From: Alisma plantago-aquatica
Taxonomy: Eukaryota; Streptophyta; Magnoliopsida; Alismatales; Alismataceae
Assembly: GCA_963693085.1 (NCBI GenBank)
Contig: OY856413.1
Span: forward strand, 105,592,501-105,656,500
DNA: 64,000 nucleotides
Direction: 5' to 3'
The notes below the pieces were generated by a model. That model worked only from the letters and a program-made list of their open reading frames with translations. It had not been told where the DNA came from and made no database searches. A program made the translations under genes and the position numbers. Positions 25,271-37,599 of the stretch are shown here, one piece after another. The first letter of the stretch is position 1, and each line of letters starts with the position of its first letter.

Positions 25271-27382
25271 CATAGGATTACGAGCGAAAAATCCTTGTTA
25301 GGGGTTTGATTGTAAGATCCCTGGGCTAGATTTTGCTTGATCTTGCTTTCTTAGCATAATTATATGCTTAAAAACTTAATCTAATCATGTGATGCACCTT
25401 AATAATATATGACATGCCTATGTTCTCAGTTTGGTCCATTTTAGATGCTGTCTGAGCTAGTTATTCTATATGTGTGCTTGTTTTGGACCAAATTGCAATT
25501 TAACCACATGCATGATTTATCTTGCAACTTATCACTTGTTTGTTGTGCCTCTTATGCCTTATAATCATGTTATAAAGGATGGTTCATAGGGGTGCCTTAT
25601 TGTACCTTAGCTGATGAGGTGGCATCATGTGTTGAGGTTAAGTTTAGCATGGATGCTTGAGTGGATGTTGAACCCCCCTAGAGTGTGGCGACCGATGTGC
25701 TCTCTTAGGGTCTTGTTTGTAGAGGTCACTGCCAGTTTTAGGTCACCATGTTTTTTCTTCGACCAAAGTGTTTTAAGGATGAAGATGGTCTCTAGCCTAC
25801 CTTTATCTTATCACCCATGATGCATGCATGTTCTTAGTGGTTGCATGGCCAAGTTTCTGAGGGACAAGTGGCACTAATGTCTTGACACCTAACCTCTCTT
25901 TACCTCTCTACCCTTGGGTACATATACCCCTCTCTTTGCATGTAAGTGATCTCTTTATACCCTCGTGATCTTTCTCATCCTTAGAGCTCATCCCTCTTTG
26001 GTGCTTGGTGGAGAAGAAGGCACCAAGGTCGAAGAAGGTGGTCATTTCCCCCAACTTCCATGTGTGATCTAGGGCTGGAGCAACTTCCCTTTGGTGATCC
26101 TTTGGTGTTCCTTGACCTCAGTAAGTGATCTATCTATCTTGAACTCATTTTGTTGCAAACCCTACCTCTCTATATTCTCTTGGCCAAATCCATGGGTCAC
26201 CATGGTAGTGCTTCTTAAGAAAACTTCTATCTATGTGGTCAAATCCATGATTTTCCCATGGTAGTACCTAAATGTGATGAAAATCTCCTCTCTTCCCTTT
26301 CTTTTCAGCCTAGGTTTTGTGCTCTCTTTCTAGAGCTTCCTTTAACATAAGGTTTTTCTTCTTTCTTTGAGGAGATGATAGCTTGGCCGTGTAGTTGAAC
26401 AAGCTTTGGTTTTCCTCTCTTTCCTTGGAGCTCTCTTGCTGTTTGGAATCTCCAAATGATCATCCAAGGTGAGTTATATAACTTTCCCCTAAATTATTGT
26501 TACACTAATATTGCATGTTAATGATCCACACTAAAATGTGATTATAAATGTGGCACGCCGTTCGGATAAATCATCATTAACTAAGCGGAAGTGATCAGTA
26601 ACAGCGGATTAACAAAAATCACTAAAAATTAAAACCTTTTACAAAGAGATCCAATTCCAGGAAACTCTTAACAACAAGAACCAAAGTATTCCATGTACAT
26701 TCTGGTTCACAAGTACATACCATGTACCATCTCTTCTCGAGGATTACATACTACAATTGCTCTGTTAAGTCTACACATGAGCAACACAAAACCTCGAGGC
26801 ATTCAAGCCAAGATCTCAAATCGATTATAAAAACACTAAGTACTGACTCCTAGGACCTGAGAGTACAGAGATGACACATAGGACTCTTATCTACAAGACA
26901 CGACAGTCAGTATCTCCACCTGAGATGTTATTGTTGTCCCTGATGCTTCTGTTCTTTCCCTGTTGTATGATTTCTACCTCCTCGTCTGCGTCCACCTAAA
27001 AATGTTGGATCCCACAGGGGTGAGACAATTGAAAATTGTCCCAGCAAAAGATATAACTATCTGCCAGAAACATTATTATTGTAGTTTAATAGAATAAAAC
27101 TGAGCAGAGGATAAGCAGTTTAGAACATTCTCATTTTTATAGCATTGCAACTATCTATGATAGAGCAATAAATCATCTATTCACTTTATAAGGAATATGA
27201 AGAACATGCATATCATTTATCCATCTTACTATATCAGCATCTTAGGCTTATCCTAAAATTCTCATTATCATGGTATGTCATCCATGAATCATTCTCATTT
27301 CTATCTGTTGACCTTAACCAATCTATTAGCCAAATATTGAATTGTACCAGTCATATGAGTATACATCATCATATTTTGTTCA

Positions 27383-28005
27383 GGCATTGGACTATACCAA
27401 CCCTGTGAAACCATTCCAGGCATTGGACTATGCCAATCATGTGCAACCATTCCAGGTATTGGACTATGCCAATCATGTGCAACCATTCCAGGCATTGGAT
27501 TATGCCAAACATGTGCAACCATTCTAGGCATTTGATTATTACCAATCCTATGCAATCATTCCAGGTATTTGGTTATGACCAATCCTATGCAATTATTCCG
27601 GGCATTGGATCATTACCAATCATGTGCAATTATTCCAGGTATTGGGTTATGACCAATCCTGTGATATTATTCCAGGTATTGGGTTATGACCAATCCTGTG
27701 ATATTATTCCATGTATTGGGTTATGACCAATCCTGTGATATTATTCTAGGTATTGGATTATGACCAATCCTGTGATATTATTCCAGGTATTGGGTTATGA
27801 CCAATCCTGTGATATTATTTCATGTATTGAGTTATGACCAATCCTGTGATATTATTCCAGGTATTGGGTTATTACCAATCTTGTGATATTATTCCAGGTA
27901 TTGGGTTATTACCAATCCTGTGATATTATTCCAGGTATTGAACTATGTCAATCATGTGCATCTATTCCAGGCATTGGACTATGCCAATCATGTGCATCAT
28001 CATTG
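27383..28005. repeat. 36-37-bp minisatellite, 17 copies
   Basis: Units start about every 36 or 37 bp from 27383 to 27970, each with GGTATTGGGTTATGACCAAT or a variant. The left copies (36 bp) carry GTGCAACCATTCC, while the centre copies (37 bp) carry GTGATATTATTCC, so two sub-variants expanded separately. The complete element A LTRs lack this array, so it arose in this copy or sub-lineage. Confidence 0.9.
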
Positions 28006-28959
28006 AATACCACATCACCTTTACTAGGTATTAAACCTTAGTTAAGCCATCATACTTATTCACATCTTTTATGTAATTCAATTATTCCTCGTATCTCTTT
28101 TAAGCTTATTCAGAACACTATAGCCATTATTTGGCTATAACCATAAAACATGTATGATCAAGATTTCATTATTATTATTGTATCCATTAGTTATTATTAT
28201 TATGTTACTAAGTTTCCATTGTTTATTTTGAACATTATCATTTCTCACATGAGGCTTTATAAACATCATGTTACCATTCACTAGGCAACAACTACTCTCA
28301 TGGCTCACAAGGCCCATTAAACATCTTGTCACCTCTCACTAGGCAATAACTATTCTCATGGCTCACAAGGCCATTACACATCTTGTCACCTCTCACTAGG
28401 CAACAACTACTCTCATCATTTATCATTAAATGATTATCAACATAAGGTATGAGTTTCTCTCTCATCCTTACCAGAGTATAAATACATCATACTTTATTAA
28501 CTTGGCTTAACCCTTTCTTAAGGTATGTTAGCCTACACTTATCAAAGTGCATTAGGCTCATTACATCTCAATGTCAATTGGCATGACACACTTATGTGTT
28601 ACTCATCCATACATATTGGATTTAAGGTGCATCAAGGTGTATCAACCTTGAGGTGCTTAATTTGATGTCTATTATGTCTTCATGTATCACTTCCCTCATC
28701 ACTTGTAATTTACTTAAGTATATCAGCTTATCTTGTATTAGGGTATTTTCCATCCTAATACTTTATGCACCAGTTCATCACATTTATCATGTAATGTATT
28801 GGTCATAAATCACTCATTTGAATTATTCAACCATTATCAATGATATAGACTTATCTCATGTTAAGGCATTATTGATATAAGGTTATCCATTATCAACCAC
28901 TTTAGGTGTTTCACCTACCAATATATTACTCACTACTCCATTATTAGGAATAGGGTTCC

Positions 28960-29470
28960 CCTCTTTATCAATTAGGGTTTCACATAACATCACCCTATAT
29001 TAGGATTTCTCATAACATCATCCTATATCAGGGTTCCACATACCTTCACCATATATTAGGATTAGGGTTTCATATTAGGGTTTCCTATAGCATTACATAG
29101 CATTACCCTGGAATTGTATCTCACATCACATCACTGCATTAGGGTTTCACATGGCATCACCCTAGATTAGGATTTTCACATGACATCACCCTTGATTAGG
29201 GTTTCACATAGCATCACCCTAGATTAGGGTTTCACACATCATTATCTTGAATTAAGGTTCCTTATAACTTTTCCCCAAATTAGGGTTTCATGAAGTATCC
29301 TCTTAAATTAGGGTTTTTCATTATATTACCCTGAATTGGGATTTCTCATATCATTATCCTAGATTAGGGTTACACCATTACCCCAGATTAGGGTTTCACC
29401 TAGCATTGCTCTAAATTAGGGTTAGGGCTCATCATACTTCTCGATTAGGGTTTCATGTTCTCTTTATCAA
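28960..29470. repeat. Telobox-containing degenerate repeat in the solo LTR
   Basis: Recurrent TTAGGGTTTCACAT(A/G)GCATCACCCT units of roughly 25-40 bp, often degenerate. On the minus strand they correspond to the AAACCCTAA-rich part of LTR A. Confidence 0.7.
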
Positions 29471-29833
29471 GGATCATACCCTAATTGCATATTCTATTCA
29501 TGTTGAGAGTGTTGAGATTTAACCACTACATGATTATTATGCATGTATGAATTACTCTCTCTCTCTCTCATCCTTTCTAAGATGTTGATTACTTCAAGCT
29601 TGATTAGATTAGGTCAATCCCTTATTTAAATACACACATTAGGGTTAGCATAGTGTGTTGAGATATTGCTCTGATAAACATTAAAGGTTAACCCCTCAAA
29701 GGGTACTAATCATCCTAGTACCTTAAAGGTACAATCATTGTAATTACCTTTGATAAACATCATTAACAATCATAGGGTTAATTAATCTTTCAAAGCTTTG
29801 AGACTATTAGATCTCCAAATTGTTTTGAGACTA

Positions 29834-30772
29834 TTAGCCATCCCAACCCCCCGCAGCCGCCCCTCGTTTCTGCCCTAGTTCCTTTCAGTTCTTCTCCCAG
29901 AATGGCCGCCGCCGATGTTGAGTACCGTTGCTTCGTTGGTGGACTTGCCTGGGACACCGATGACCACTCCCTGCAGAATGCTTTCAGCCAGTACGGGGAG
30001 GTCGTCGACTCCAAGGTTGTGAACGACCGCGAGACCGGCAGGTCCCGTGGCTTTGGTTTCGTGACCTTCTCGAACGAGCAGTCCATGTGCGACGCCATCG
30101 AGGGGATGAACGGGCGCGACCTCAACGGGAGGAACATCACCGTCAACGAGGCCCAGTCTAGGGGCAGCGGTGGCGGTGGAGGCGGATACCGCGGAAGCAG
30201 TGGTGGGGGTGGGTACGGCGGTGGTCGCCGTGAGGGCGGTTACGGTGGCGGCGGCGGTGGATACGGCAGCGGTGGCGGAGGCGGTGGATACAGCCGTGGA
30301 GGCAGTGGCGGTGGATACGGTGGCAGCAGGGACCGTGGGTACGGTGGTGGAGAAGGCGGTGGCTCTCGGTACTCTAGCCACAGTGGCGGGTCCGAGGGTG
30401 GTGGCAGTTGGAGAAGTTAAGTAGGGACCTAGCTTCCCTCCCCGTCTGCTGCTTCTTGAACGAATTCTCCCCGCGGAATTTAGGGGTTACTTGAACTGAT
30501 GCCGATTCAGATCTAAAACCCTAAGTTTCCACAGTTATCTAGGATTTGGTTACTTGTTCCCTTTGAGACCGCGGAGCAGATGGACGTTGTCCGCTCCTCT
30601 ATTTCCGCTCGTCATGTCCTTTGGTTACTGTTACTTGGTTACTCTGTTACTGGCTACTGGTCGCCTTTGGTGGTTTAACTGCCTTCTCTGGCTTGCATCC
30701 CGGATGCTCTTGTATTATTTTTGATCGATCTATAATCAGAATGAACTTCTAACGGCTTGCGAGAAAAAAAAA
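29834..30772 (+). mobile_element. Processed retrocopy of a glycine-rich RNA-binding protein mRNA
   Basis: The segment carries a short C-rich 5' leader, an intronless ORF, a ~340-bp 3' region and an A9 run at 30764-30772, and is far more GC-rich than the LTR around it. Flanks AAATTGTTTTGAGACT (before) and AAATGGTTTTGTTACT (overlapping the A-run end) match at 13 of 16 positions, like an aged LINE-type target duplication. Both sides are family-A LTR sequence, so the insertion postdates that LTR. Confidence 0.7.
29902..30420 (+). CDS. GRP7: Glycine-rich RNA-binding protein, GRP7/GRP8 type
   Basis: The intact 172-codon ORF has one N-terminal RRM (about residues 8-84) and a Gly/Ser/Arg/Tyr-rich tail (about 88-172). 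RNP2 is CFVGGL (10-15) and RNP1 is RGFGFVTF (49-56). Arg47 and Arg49, which in Arabidopsis GRP7 are ADP-ribosylated by the bacterial effector HopU1, are present. Class IV GRPs bind RNA in the nucleus and cytoplasm and act in clock-linked splicing, cold response and immunity. The ATG is the first after the C-rich leader (AGAATGGCC). The family normally has an intron inside the RRM; none is present, matching the retrocopy features. No convincing promoter is seen in the LTR upstream, and the host LTR points the other way. It may be a young retrogene or simply not yet decayed. The symbol denotes the subfamily, not proven orthology. Confidence 0.85.
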   Translation: MAAADVEYRCFVGGLAWDTDDHSLQNAFSQYGEVVDSKVVNDRETGRSRGFGFVTFSNEQSMCDAIEGMNGRDLNGRNITVNEAQSRGSGGGGGGYRGSSGGGGYGGGRREGGYGGGGGGYGSGGGGGGYSRGGSGGGYGGSRDRGYGGGEGGGSRYSSHSGGSEGGGSWRS

Positions 30773-31399
30773 TGGTTTTGTTACTTTTGAACCTTTAAAC
30801 AGTTTTGTCCTCCTTGACCTTCAAACGGTCTTGGAGTCACTTGACCTTCAAATGGTCTTGGAGTCACTTGACCTTCAAACGGTCTTGAAGACCGTTTAGA
30901 CCTTAAACGGTCTTGGTTCAAAATCTTCAATCGGTCTTAAGACCGTTAGACCATCAAACGATCTTGATATTAAAGTACCTAAACGGTTTGAGACCGTTTG
31001 AATTAAAAATTATTAATCCCAAATGGTCTTAAGACCGTTTGGTCTCAAATCAGCAATGAAACTGATTGAACCCAATTAGGGTTTTAACTTCAATCGATCT
31101 AGGGTTTTCTTCATTGAATCAATCATCAATTAGAATTTTGAGAGTACATCAGATTACCACCCTTGGATCTCCAACCATCCATCTCAGCCCTTGAACTCTA
31201 AACGGTCTTGAGACCTTTTCCCCTCAAATGGTCTTGAGACCGTTTGAGCCATTCAACTTAGAAATTGACTCAATCGAATTAGGGTTTTAACCAATCAATC
31301 CGATTAGGGTTAGTAATCCATGGATCATCCATTCTGGAATCCATTCTAATTAAATCAATTTGAGCCATTGGATCTCCATCTTTCACATCAGCAAATAAC

Positions 31400-31665
31400 C
31401 TCAAACGGTTTTGAAGTTCAATTTATCCATTCGATATTGAGATCCATTACCCATTCAGTTTTGAACTCAATTACCCATTCGATCTTGTAGTTAATTACCC
31501 ATTCGGTCTTGTACTAATTTACCCATATGGTTTTGAAGTAAATTACCCATTCAGTCTTGGGTTCAATTGCCCATTCAGTCTTGGGTTCAATTGCCCATTC
31601 GGTCTTGAAACCGAATCAACTCATTCGGTTTTGAAACCGACTTAGCTCAATCGGTTTTGAAAACC
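31400..31665. repeat. ~31-bp degenerate tandem repeat in the solo LTR
   Basis: About seven copies of a unit like TTGGGTTCAATTGCCCATTC followed by GGTCTTG, adjoining AAACGG-type palindromes (ends in AAACCG at 31600-31670). It appears to be a local expansion of the LTR motif cluster. Confidence 0.7.
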
Positions 31666-34600
31666 GTTTGCCCCTTCCTTTGTTGAGGTGTGTTCTTAAG
31701 ATGACATCATCATATTCAATCTTCAAACCTTCGAAATCAGTTGTGATTCTTATGGTAATTTCAATAATTAATCAAAGGAAATCGAGAAAGAAGAAAGGTT
31801 CAACACATAGTGAATAAATTGCAAGCAATAATGACATTTAAGGGTTCAAGTTATATAACCCACCTTCAAAGATGAATCCAAGCTTCAAGATTCACGTCTT
31901 AAATGGTGAATGAAACTCTCTCAACTGTCCAAGGCCCGTTCTCAAGTCTTTGAGTGAAAAGAATAGCCAAGGTTGAAGATTGAGTGAAGAAAAGAAGAAA
32001 TTAAGCATTGAATTTCAATTTCCACCATGAAATCAAGGTTGAAGATGACTATGGAGCTTACCTACAGGTTGGGACACGTCCTCCTGTTTCTCCTAAGCTC
32101 CCTTGTGTTCAACCAAAGCAAGGAAAGAAAGAAGGGTCAAAAAAACCTTTCATTTGAGTTGGAAATGAGATGTTTATAAGGGAATTTCAATGAGAGAGAA
32201 AGTGATATAATAATCTTTTAATTCTCTAAATTGGTGCCACTTATCCCCCTCATTTCCTTGCATGCAAAGCCATCATACCTCCCTTTCGAATTCCTCTTCT
32301 TTATCCATGAATTAAAAGAAAGCAAATTAAGCACCTTAACCATTATAATAATAATATCCAAAATTGAGTGGATATTACTTTTCCTTTTACTAATGTGAGT
32401 GGACTCTCCACTCACTTTAGATATTTCGTAGACATTACAAGGCACAAGGGCGTCCATTCTTATACAAATTCAAACATCTCATTTTCGGTTGAAGGGCACT
32501 TCCATTAATATATTTATTTTTGCATTAAATTGAATTAGGGTTTCAATTATGCTTAAATCTTGATTATTTTAATATCAAGATTCTCTCTCCTCTAAAGAGA
32601 TTCAAATGAGACACCCCTCTGATTTTCTTGTCTCTAATTGATACCAAGAAACATTAGGGACTCTCTAGAAGTGGTATTTTGCATATTAAACCCTAGATTT
32701 TGGGTAAATTGCACATTACACCAAAACTAGGTTTTAATGCACAAACATTGCTTTATAAGCTCTTTCTTGGTGCTCAGGCTTTCACAAGCCATACCTCTGC
32801 ATCATTCTCATTCTTATGATGCTATAACACTTGAGGAACATTTTATCATGTAATATTTGCAAGTTATCCCCTCAACTTGGGTAATTTGCACTTTAGTCCA
32901 AAATAAGTAAAACATTGTTTCAACATTATTCAAATAGGACCAAAATTGAAACATAAGTTCCTATTGATCCTTAATTACTTTTCAAAAGATAAGAGAAAGC
33001 ATATAATTATATTTCTTAAACAAAACATCTAGGGTTAAAGCATAACTCATGTCAGGGATGTTACAATAAGTAGCATGGTGATGATATCATGTTCATTCAT
33101 GATGATTTTATACAAATAATTTCTTTTGGCTAAACCCTAATTTGTGCACGTTAACTTGTAGATGTTGGAGGTGATATCTTTACATGCATGAGCTAAATGA
33201 ATGGTTTTATCCCTCTTGATCATATTTTGTATTCTTTCTTGATTTTGGGGATTATGGATTCATGTGAGTTGATAGAACGTTGGTTTCCCCTTCGATTTTC
33301 ATGTTTCAGTTTTCTCTCATGGTAAAGGTTGGTTTAGGGTTTTTGATGATGAACTTCTTTTGAGTTTTGACTCTTTAGTGAGTTTTGATTTCATGACGTT
33401 AATCAACTTGTTGATTATGAGGTTTATGGATCTTTCTCTCTCATGTTTATCTCTATAGGTTGCTAATTTTGATAACCATGGAAATGGACCTCATGTGTTG
33501 ATGGCCATTACCTTTCTGTGAATCCAAGTGATCGCTATGTTTTCCATACATGGTCGCTAATGCTAGATGACCCTAACGATCGCAACATGGGCCAAACATG
33601 CATGGTTTCTATGTTTCCTTGACCTTGGTTTGTTTGACAGTCGCTAGGATGCTCTAATATATTGGTCTCTATGTTGAATCATGTTCATTGAGGTGGTTTG
33701 TTTCTAGTGATCGCTATGCATGGAGTTCCTGAAGTGGTCATTATGTTGAAGTGTTCCATGCAATCGCTATGATGGGTCTTAACCCTAATGGTCGCTAGGG
33801 CTACTTGACCCTAACGGTCGCTAGGGTAATCTAACCCTAACATGTAGCTAGAGATAGATTCACCTTGCATAGTCCCTATGCCTCCCTAAATTAATGATTG
33901 ATGGTTTATGATAATAATGTTTGACTTAATAGCTTCCAAGAATGTTGGAGATGATGGTGTCTAGGGTTTTTCCTTAAATGTTGACTTGAAACCCTAGTCT
34001 AGTGAATGTGTGCACTAACCCTAGTGCATGTATGAGGTGCCAATACTTAGATCTTTATGTAACTAGCATCATAATGATATATCTCTATCTCTTTCTTAGA
34101 ATTTAGTAACTTTGATTTTCTATTGGATAAGAATCACGACTAATGTTAGTTTGTGACAAACCTTATGTGATACACATGTGGTGATTGTGAGCCTAGATTG
34201 AGCTTGGTGAGATGATAATGTTTCATGCAAGGAATAATGGGAATGGTCTTATGACCTTGGATAAGGCTTTGTGCCTATTTGAGGTGAGATCCTTTGGTGA
34301 TACAATAAGGGACTGGTATCCCATGGTGATGTGATAATGGTTATGACCTTGTGTATGGCATTGAATCAATATCAAGTGATAATGTGACAAGTTTATATCC
34401 TATGCATTTTATATCTTCTAACGTTTCAATGTACCCTTATCTCTGTAGAATCTTTTTAGGGTTTGTATGTAACTTGATTGATGTAGTATAAAAGACAACC
34501 AATTAGCTTAACTAATCAAGTGAAACCCTAATCATGTAGTGTCCCATGCCATAGATCCATCCTAATGTTAGAACTTGCTAGATGGTGAAATGAGTTTTCT

Positions 34601-35817
34601 TAGGGGAAACTCAGAGCACATATTATTGAGTATGCGAGGTTCAAGTAACTGTGTGTCCTTGTCATCTTGACCCCAATTGTTTGAGAATGGTTATGGTCAT
34701 GTCTTGATGATTATATATATATATGATATGTGATTAGAGGACAACTACGGTTTGGGTTTGTATACCCTTATTTCTAGCTCTATGACCTGTACCAAGGTGG
34801 GCTAGGTGTTTCTAGCTTGACTATAAGTCGATGTTGACAATTTGACTAATATGTCACTGCGTTGCAGACTTGCATTGACCAAGTAGCGTCGGAGCAGATC
34901 TTAGAGTCCAACTCTTCCTTGATCTTGTATGGAATTGATTGCAACCAAGCGGTGGTTAGTAGGAGTTTGGGTGGTACGAATCGAATTCCCCAGAGCTTAC
35001 CAAAAGACTTAATACAACCGTGTAGTATATTCATTTAGGGCTAAACACATTTCACATTGTATGTTTACCCTTGCCTTGTTTCTTATATTACTCAGTTTCA
35101 TTGTAGTGCGGTAAGAGAAAGCAACTATTATACATGTTCTTCATATTCCTTCTAAATACGTAATATTCTCTACTTATCTATTGTAGCTGCTCAACCTGCT
35201 TAGTATGTGTAACCAATTTAAGTTATTCATTTAGCTAAATCTTCTCATCATGTTAATAATGTTATTTCCTTCTTAGCTATGATATGTGTTTACATAGTTG
35301 TTAGAGGAGAGTTATATCTCTTGTTGGGATATGAGTCTCACCCTCATGGTTCACATATCTTTTTAGATGGCCGTGCATGATGTGGTAGATATCGTGATGT
35401 CGAGGGGGGAGTAGCTTGGAGATCAGTGAACTCAGAATGTTGGAAAACTGCTAGTGTTATAGTAGAGTCCTATGTGTTGTATCTATACTCTCAGGTCTAG
35501 GAGGGATGTGTTTTGTAGATGATATGTACCTAGATATGTATTATGATAGTATGCCTTGGTTGTATATATGACTTGTACCTATGAACAAGTTATCTTTTGT
35601 AACAAGTGTGTGGTAGTTGATCAGTACACAGATGTACATACATGTCTGAATATGTGATATGGTACAGTTTATGGACCTTAATGTAATATGTTTCCACACA
35701 TAATGGTTACATAAGATCAATGTTGATTTACCTTATTTTGTGGTAACGTGCTTGTTTAGTTGTTAGTCACATGCTTTGATTTGAGTTATCTCAGTCGTGT
35801 GGCGTCAGTGCATCACA

Positions 35818-37240
35818 AATAACAACTAACAACATTTCTCATATAATTATATTCTTCATTCATCATAAACGACATATATGAAATATCTATGACTAGAAAT
35901 GTTAGCGGTATACATATGATTTATACACAAAATAATAACATAATATGATAAAATACTATACACTATAATCACCCTATGTAAAATATTTTACACTATAACC
36001 ACCATTATTAGTGCGGTTTATAAATTTAAAAATATATGAACACTATGAAAAATCAACACACATACTATGTGACAAAAAATATGATTTATCTAACTTATCA
36101 TTATTCTTCATGTTTAAACAATATCATCTGAAAAATAATAATTAACTATAAGTGTGCAAATATTAATATTGTACATTGTGTTAAATAAAGATGAACCAAA
36201 AATTATATTTACAAATACATGAAATGCAGATATTATTACAATACTTCGTACATAAAAAGTGAAAAAATATTGTGATGTGGTTTTAATCACAATTTTTTAT
36301 GAAAATTATAAATATTCACACTAAAATAATTTTTAAAAGAGCAGGCACCATGACCACTTGTCGAGGTTATATTACACTTAAAAATACTATGGTTATTTAC
36401 AAATTTGATTATTTCTTTATATCTTTACGATCTTTACTTATTATATTATTGCACACTAAAAATTAACAATTTTTTAAATGATTTCTATATTTATACTTGC
36501 AACAAACCAATCATATGAAAGTGAAAGGAACTAGATTTACACAAACTAAATTAGAGTTCTCAGAAAATGAATTCCATATATGACTTACACAAACCAATCG
36601 GAACCTTAGAATATTGTCCAGTCAAAGTTTATTGTTAATATTAAATTCATATTTTACAGACTTGAGATGGGACATGGACTAATACTCTTAAAAATATATC
36701 AGAAGTTGAAAAGGGCACTTGCCCTTCTGTGCCCCTCTCCCTCCACCAATGTATCATTTAAATGTTTTATTTAAGATCTATATGAAACATATGCAAAATT
36801 AATCATATGTAATCCATAGAAATTAATTCACATCCATACTGGGTTATGTGAAATAAACTATTAAATAATCATATATACTAATATGCATAGAGATATAGGA
36901 AATTTTTGATACCATTATGTGTAAGCGTCTCCTTCCTTATTTTTTTTCATATAATGACGCATCACTCACTCTGTTTATTATGTTTCCATTTTCCCTCTCC
37001 TTCACGTTTTCTTTCCCGTGGCCTAAAAATTTGATCGAAAACTGGAATCCACCCTGCCATTTGCAATCCGATCTGAAATATAGATAGTGATTCTCACCTG
37101 AAAAAGAAAAGAGATTGATTTATGGGACTCGCGGGGGAGGGGTGGTAGACGCACCCGTGACGAGCTACAAAATTGCCCCTCCCAGTGCGGGTCCTGGTTT
37201 TGTTTTTTTTTTTTCTTTTTTTCTTTTGATTTTTTTGGGG
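35818..37240. other. AT-rich intergenic DNA, no feature recognised
   Basis: No coding motif, LTR end or RNA gene was recognised. The 97-codon minus-strand frame at 37023-37316 is low-complexity (poly-Lys from a T-run) and has no domain. A poly-T tract lies at 37200-37235. Confidence 0.5.
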
Positions 37241-37599
37241 ATAATAAAAGAAGGGAATCCGTTGTTTTGTTTATAACTTTTACTCCATAATGAATTTTTT
37301 GACGAAACAAAATCAAACAGATTTGTTATAAACAATACATTTGAACAAGACTAATATATTCATATTTTTGAAAAAAAATAATATCAAATAATAAATAAGA
37401 CAAATATTAACATAATACACCTAATATGGTGTTAATACGTCTAATATGGAAATGAACACAAAAATATTATTTTGTATACTCATCATCATCATCATCAATA
37501 TGATTTACTATTATGACAAATGCACATAATTATGTGATACATGCTCCTAAATGAATAACTATGTGTGTAGTTGTAGCGCAAATCTTAACATAATGCATC

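Larger units (their letters stand above)
26549..33065 (-). mobile_element. Solo LTR of family A, minus strand
   Basis: On the minus strand it starts TGTAACATCCCTGACATG (33065 leftward), follows LTR A in order (hairpin block at 27010-27065, telobox region 28.9-29.5 kb, AAACGG region 30.8-31.7 kb), and ends GTGCCACA at 26549. Flanks are ATAAA (26544-26548) and ATAAG (33066-33070), a 5-bp duplication with one mismatch. No interior or second LTR is adjacent, so it is a solo LTR left by LTR-LTR recombination. It is more diverged than the element at 9.4-23.7 kb and contains a GRP retrocopy. Confidence 0.85.
25311..35817 (+). mobile_element. 3' LTR of element B (3990 bp, split by a solo LTR)
   Basis: Starts TGTAAGATCCCTGGGC after CTTGTTAGGGGTTTGAT and ends GTGCATCACA at 35817. 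The LTR consists of 25311-26548 plus 33066-35817, separated by a minus-strand solo LTR of family A. The right part has the same hairpin block as LTR A (35305-35355) and a related CTCTCAGGTC block near 35500, so A and B LTRs are distant relatives. There is no 5' LTR in the window. A degenerate version of the pre-PPT hairpin lies at 25275-25294. Confidence 0.8.

Noticed and set aside
7625..25310. RT and integrase remains as an endogenous pararetrovirus
   Set aside because: Integrase and a chromodomain-like tail are present, in Ty3/gypsy order, and a PPT and LTR follow.
27383..28005. Regular 36-37-bp repeats that could suggest a CRISPR array
   Set aside because: The repeats are contiguous with no unique spacers and lie inside a plant LTR; it is a minisatellite.
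29790..30381. Long antisense and frame-shifted open frames over the GRP gene (Ala/Thr/Val-rich)
   Set aside because: They are shadows of the GC-rich glycine codon repeat (GGN) in other frames.
37023..37316. 97-codon minus-strand frame as a gene
   Set aside because: It depends on a poly-T tract (Lys run), has no domain and no supporting splice or promoter signals.
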